Source: Bacteroidales bacterium
Lineage (GTDB): Bacteria > Bacteroidota > Bacteroidia > Bacteroidales > UBA932
Direction: 5' to 3'
Assembly: GCA_028724885.1 (NCBI GenBank)
Contig: JAQYTJ010000051.1
Span: forward strand, 1 to 64,000
DNA: 64,000 nucleotides
The notes beneath the pieces are model-generated. The model made no database searches and was not told the DNA's origin. It saw only the letters and a program-made list of their open reading frames with translations. Of the stretch, positions 61,502 through 64,000 are shown in pieces. Every line of letters starts with the position of its first letter. Within the stretch, counting starts at the first letter, position 1. The translations under genes were made by a program, and so were the position numbers.

Positions 61502-62566
61502 ATGAATATGAAACAGAAAGCATTGCTTTTGGCGGCTGTCGCAACACTTGCTGCGGTCGCTTGCTCAAATCCGAAAGTTTCTGAAACAACCCTTATCAAG
61601 GGTACAGTAGCAGATTCAATCTCTTCTATAGAAATCAAGATGCCAGCTGCTAAATTCGACACAGTAGTGCCTGTTACCAATGGCAAATTTGAAGTTGTTT
61701 TGCCAACGAACAAGACAACGATAGCTATGCTTACTGCGGGTACTGTATCGGCTCGTTTCATACCTGATGGAACCCCTCTCGCAGTTAAGGTTGATTCAAT
61801 CGATGTTACGTTCACATCAAAATACCCTGAGCTTTCTTCCCAGACTCTGTATAAAGAGTACAATGATGCGAATAAGGCTCTTGGCGAGCAGTTCAAGAAA
61901 GAATGTGATGCAGTAGCTTCCGACGAGAATGCCTTAGATGCTCTTTATGACAGGTTCCAGGCAATGTCTGATTCTCTTAACAAAGCATATCTCGCAAAGA
62001 AAGACAACAGCTTCGTGACGGAGATGATTCTTCAGAACCTTCAGTTTTCCCTCACTCCTGCGGAGATGGACTCTGTGCTAAATACGTTGGACACCACTCT
62101 TACGAACCGTCCGATCGTTGCGGCAATTAAGAAAGTGGTTACCAGTCAGATGGCCACTGCTGAAGGCAAGATGTTCACCGATTTTGAAGTTGAAGGCAAG
62201 AAACTATCAGACTATGTAGGTAAAGGCAAATACATGCTGGTTGACTTCTGGGCTTCGTGGTGCGGCCCTTGCAAGAGGGAAATTCCTAACGTCAAGAACG
62301 TTTACGAGAAATATCATGGGGACGATTTCGATGTCCTGAGCGTTGCGGTTTGGGATAAGCCGGAAGAAACCGTCGACACGGCAAAGGTTTACGGCGTTAA
62401 CTGGAGCCAAATCATAAACGCTCAGAAGATACCTACTGACATTTATGGCATCCAGGGCATTCCGCACATCATTTTGTTCGGGCCGGATGGCACCATCCTC
62501 AAGAGGGATCTTCGTGGCGAAGACATCGAGAAGACTGTAGCCGGATACGTTCAGGCTAAGAAATAA
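61502..62566 (+). CDS. TlpA-like thioredoxin lipoprotein
   Basis: Start at 61502 (ATG-AAT-ATG, the second ATG at 61508 equally possible); an earlier ATG at 61427 lies upstream of the promoter box. About 354 residues. Lipobox AAVAC, a beta-rich N-terminal DUF4369-like domain (~25-115), a helical linker, then a TlpA/AhpC-TSA domain with DFWASWCGPCKREIPN (Cys-Gly-Pro-Cys) and GIQGIPHIILFGPDG (cis-Pro). It should act as a periplasm-facing thiol:disulfide reductase, for example in cytochrome or periplasmic protein maturation. No biogenesis genes adjoin it. Confidence 0.93.
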   Translation: MNMKQKALLLAAVATLAAVACSNPKVSETTLIKGTVADSISSIEIKMPAAKFDTVVPVTNGKFEVVLPTNKTTIAMLTAGTVSARFIPDGTPLAVKVDSIDVTFTSKYPELSSQTLYKEYNDANKALGEQFKKECDAVASDENALDALYDRFQAMSDSLNKAYLAKKDNSFVTEMILQNLQFSLTPAEMDSVLNTLDTTLTNRPIVAAIKKVVTSQMATAEGKMFTDFEVEGKKLSDYVGKGKYMLVDFWASWCGPCKREIPNVKNVYEKYHGDDFDVLSVAVWDKPEETVDTAKVYGVNWSQIINAQKIPTDIYGIQGIPHIILFGPDGTILKRDLRGEDIEKTVAGYVQAKK

Positions 62567-62615
62567 TAATAGGTTCTGAACAATGCTGAATAAATTCTGA
62601 ATGCGGAATAGTATA

Positions 62616-62665
62616 GATCCTGAATCAAGTTCATGATGACCTTAACAGGTCAGTTCAGGATGAGA
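62616..62665. repeat. Palindromic repeat, type A, overlapping the uvrC start
   Basis: GATCCTGAATCAAGTTCATG (one change in the right arm versus 2695-2721) is followed by ATGACC, a short spacer and a second half GGTCAGTTCAGGATGAG. The ATG of uvrC (62660) lies in the shared TCAGGATGA. Confidence 0.75.
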
Positions 62666-64000
62666 AACGAGAATAACACACTTTCAGTCAGGGAAAAGAT
62701 TTCCTTGTTTCCACATTCCCCGGGGGTGTATCGCTATTACGATTCCTCGGGGAAAGTCATCTATGTAGGCAAGGCCAAGGATTTGCACAAGAGGGTGGCG
62801 CAATATTTCGTGCCGCCGGAGAGACTGAATGTTAAGACGCGCCTTCTAGTTTCCAAGATAGCAGATGCCCAGTTCTCGGTGGTGAACTCCGAAGCAGATG
62901 CCTTGCTGCTGGAGAACAACCTGATAAAGCAGTACAAACCCCACTACAACATATTACTAAAGGATTCTAAGACTTATCCTTGGATAGTCATCACGAATGA
63001 CCTGTTTCCGAAGATTTATCTCACTCGCAGGGTGGATCGTAGCAAGGGTACGTATTATGGACCTTATAGCTCGGTCAAGAACGTGAATTACCTGCTGGAC
63101 TTCTTTAGGAAGAATTATCCTATCCGATCCTGCAACCTGAAGCTTACTAGCGATGCCATCCTGCATGGGAAATTCAGGCCGTGCCTGGACTATCACATAG
63201 GCCGCTGCAAGGGCTGCTGCATAGGAGGCATAAGCTTTAAAGAATATGCCGCCAACATCAATGAAATCGTGCGCCTGTTAAAAGGGAGTGTGAATGAGGT
63301 AATAAAGGAATATGAGAACGCCATGAAGCAGGCTGCTTCTGAGCTTCGTTTCGAAGATGCGCAAGTATATAAGAATAAGATCGATGCCTTGAAGAAGCAT
63401 TATGCTCATTCCATCATTTCCTCGGCCACAGACACATCGGTGGATGTGTTTTCGCTGGTCATCGATGGGCCGGAAGCCTTCGGAAATTTTCTTAGGGTTC
63501 GTGGCGGTGCCGTTATTCAATCTTTAAATCTTGGTTTCAAGATGAACATAGAGGAAGAGGCAGGGGCTGTCCTGAGCACATTCATCGCTGAAATAGAGTC
63601 AAAGTTTGGCACTCTGGCCAAAGAAGTCGTAGTGCCGTTCCTGCCAGACGTAGAGATTGATGGCGTGGAATTCAAGATTCCTGTGCGAGGAGACAAGCTG
63701 GCGCTTCTGGAATTGAGCGAGAAGAATGCTCGTGAATATCTTTTCAATTCCATCAAGCAGAAGCAACATACTGATCCTGACGAGTATAAGCGAATGGTGC
63801 TGGAAGATTTGCAGAATGCCCTTGGCATGAAAGCTCTGCCAAAGCACATCGAGTGCTTCGATAACTCCAATATTCAAGGGACTAATCCGGTAGGTTCCTG
63901 CGTGGTTTTCCGTGATGGAGAACCTTCCAAGAAGGAATATCGCAAATTCAAGATAAAGACTGTCATAGGTGCAGATGACTTTGCGTCCATGAAAGAAATA
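62660..64000 (+). CDS. uvrC: UvrABC excinuclease subunit C (partial)
   Basis: Read by hand because it runs off the right edge; 447 codons are visible. First ATG in frame is 62660 (MRNENNTLSVREKISLFP). The GIY-YIG domain has SPGVYRYYDSSGKVIYVGKAKDLHKRVAQYF and ENNLIKQYKPHYNILLKDSKTYPWI; a cysteine-rich segment CLDYHIGRCKGCC and UvrB-binding-like helix (EVIKEYENAMKQAASELRFEDAQVYKNKI) follow; the window ends in the RNase H-like nuclease domain (ECFDNSNIQGTNPVGSCVVFRDGEPSKKEYRKFKIK). It makes both incisions in nucleotide excision repair. The likely start codon falls within a repeat element. Confidence 0.96.
   Translation, partial: MRNENNTLSVREKISLFPHSPGVYRYYDSSGKVIYVGKAKDLHKRVAQYFVPPERLNVKTRLLVSKIADAQFSVVNSEADALLLENNLIKQYKPHYNILLKDSKTYPWIVITNDLFPKIYLTRRVDRSKGTYYGPYSSVKNVNYLLDFFRKNYPIRSCNLKLTSDAILHGKFRPCLDYHIGRCKGCCIGGISFKEYAANINEIVRLLKGSVNEVIKEYENAMKQAASELRFEDAQVYKNKIDALKKHYAHSIISSATDTSVDVFSLVIDGPEAFGNFLRVRGGAVIQSLNLGFKMNIEEEAGAVLSTFIAEIESKFGTLAKEVVVPFLPDVEIDGVEFKIPVRGDKLALLELSEKNAREYLFNSIKQKQHTDPDEYKRMVLEDLQNALGMKALPKHIECFDNSNIQGTNPVGSCVVFRDGEPSKKEYRKFKIKTVIGADDFASMKEI

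Overview
The window looks like a chromosomal piece of a Bacteroidota genome, most likely order Bacteroidales. The grounds are a SusC/SusD pair, glycoside hydrolase families 97 and 125, an S46 dipeptidyl-peptidase, an EF-G2-type paralogue, a YfhO-family membrane protein, and repeated matches to the Bacteroidota -7 promoter box TAnnTTTG. The genus cannot be fixed from the sequence. No tRNA, rRNA, CRISPR array, phage module or intact insertion sequence was seen.

Layout. 1-4634: an edge-truncated Rpn-type nuclease and a large secreted protein with a metallopeptidase-like motif, propeller and barrel. 4675-9277: an operon of a Na/phosphate cotransporter, a thioredoxin-fold lipoprotein, galM and thyA. 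9529-14398: SusC/SusD with a strong terminator, sitting between thyA and folA. 14653-16290: folA, a probable transporter remnant and rnhB. 16296-21821 (minus): mutS, a GH97 and an EEP-fold protein. 21896-25755: a glycosyltransferase overlapping a YfhO protein. 25776-29491 (minus): Mrp ATPase, DPP7-like peptidase and an XRE regulator. 29702-33202: a small conserved-looking ORF, a degenerate EF-G paralogue and a 3-hydroxyacyl-CoA dehydrogenase. 33203-34188: a gene-poor stretch full of small repeats. 34189-36915: a transglutaminase-like lipoprotein. 37001-43803: GH125, a LysM/transglycosylase-like protein, two SGNH hydrolases and an MBOAT acyltransferase. 43830-47274: an AAA ATPase, a CYTH protein and an unrecognised membrane protein around an array of three direct repeats. 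47338-52211 (minus): cdaA-mutS2-yraN-manC. 52381-56303: rplC-rplD-rplW-rplB-rpsS-rplV-rpsC only, with its own promoter and terminator. 56433-61405: two Gfo/Idh/MocA oxidoreductases around a HEAT-DUF1080 protein, fitting a 3-keto-glycoside pathway. 61502-64000: a TlpA-like lipoprotein and uvrC, cut by the right edge.

The most unusual signals are not single genes. First, the hexamer GAATAT (or ATATTC) is roughly ten-fold more common than expected over most of the window, in several frames, on both strands and between genes, but absent from the rplB-rpsC block and sparse in SusC/SusD; it also sits across several start codons. Second, a family of small palindromic repeats lies between genes, in frame inside two exported proteins, and over the start codon of uvrC. 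Third, the S10 ribosomal operon lacks rpsJ at its head and everything after rpsC. Fourth, an EF-G paralogue has lost its catalytic histidine and the NKxD lysine. Fifth, a compact SGNH-SGNH-MBOAT-LysM operon looks like an envelope O-acylation system.
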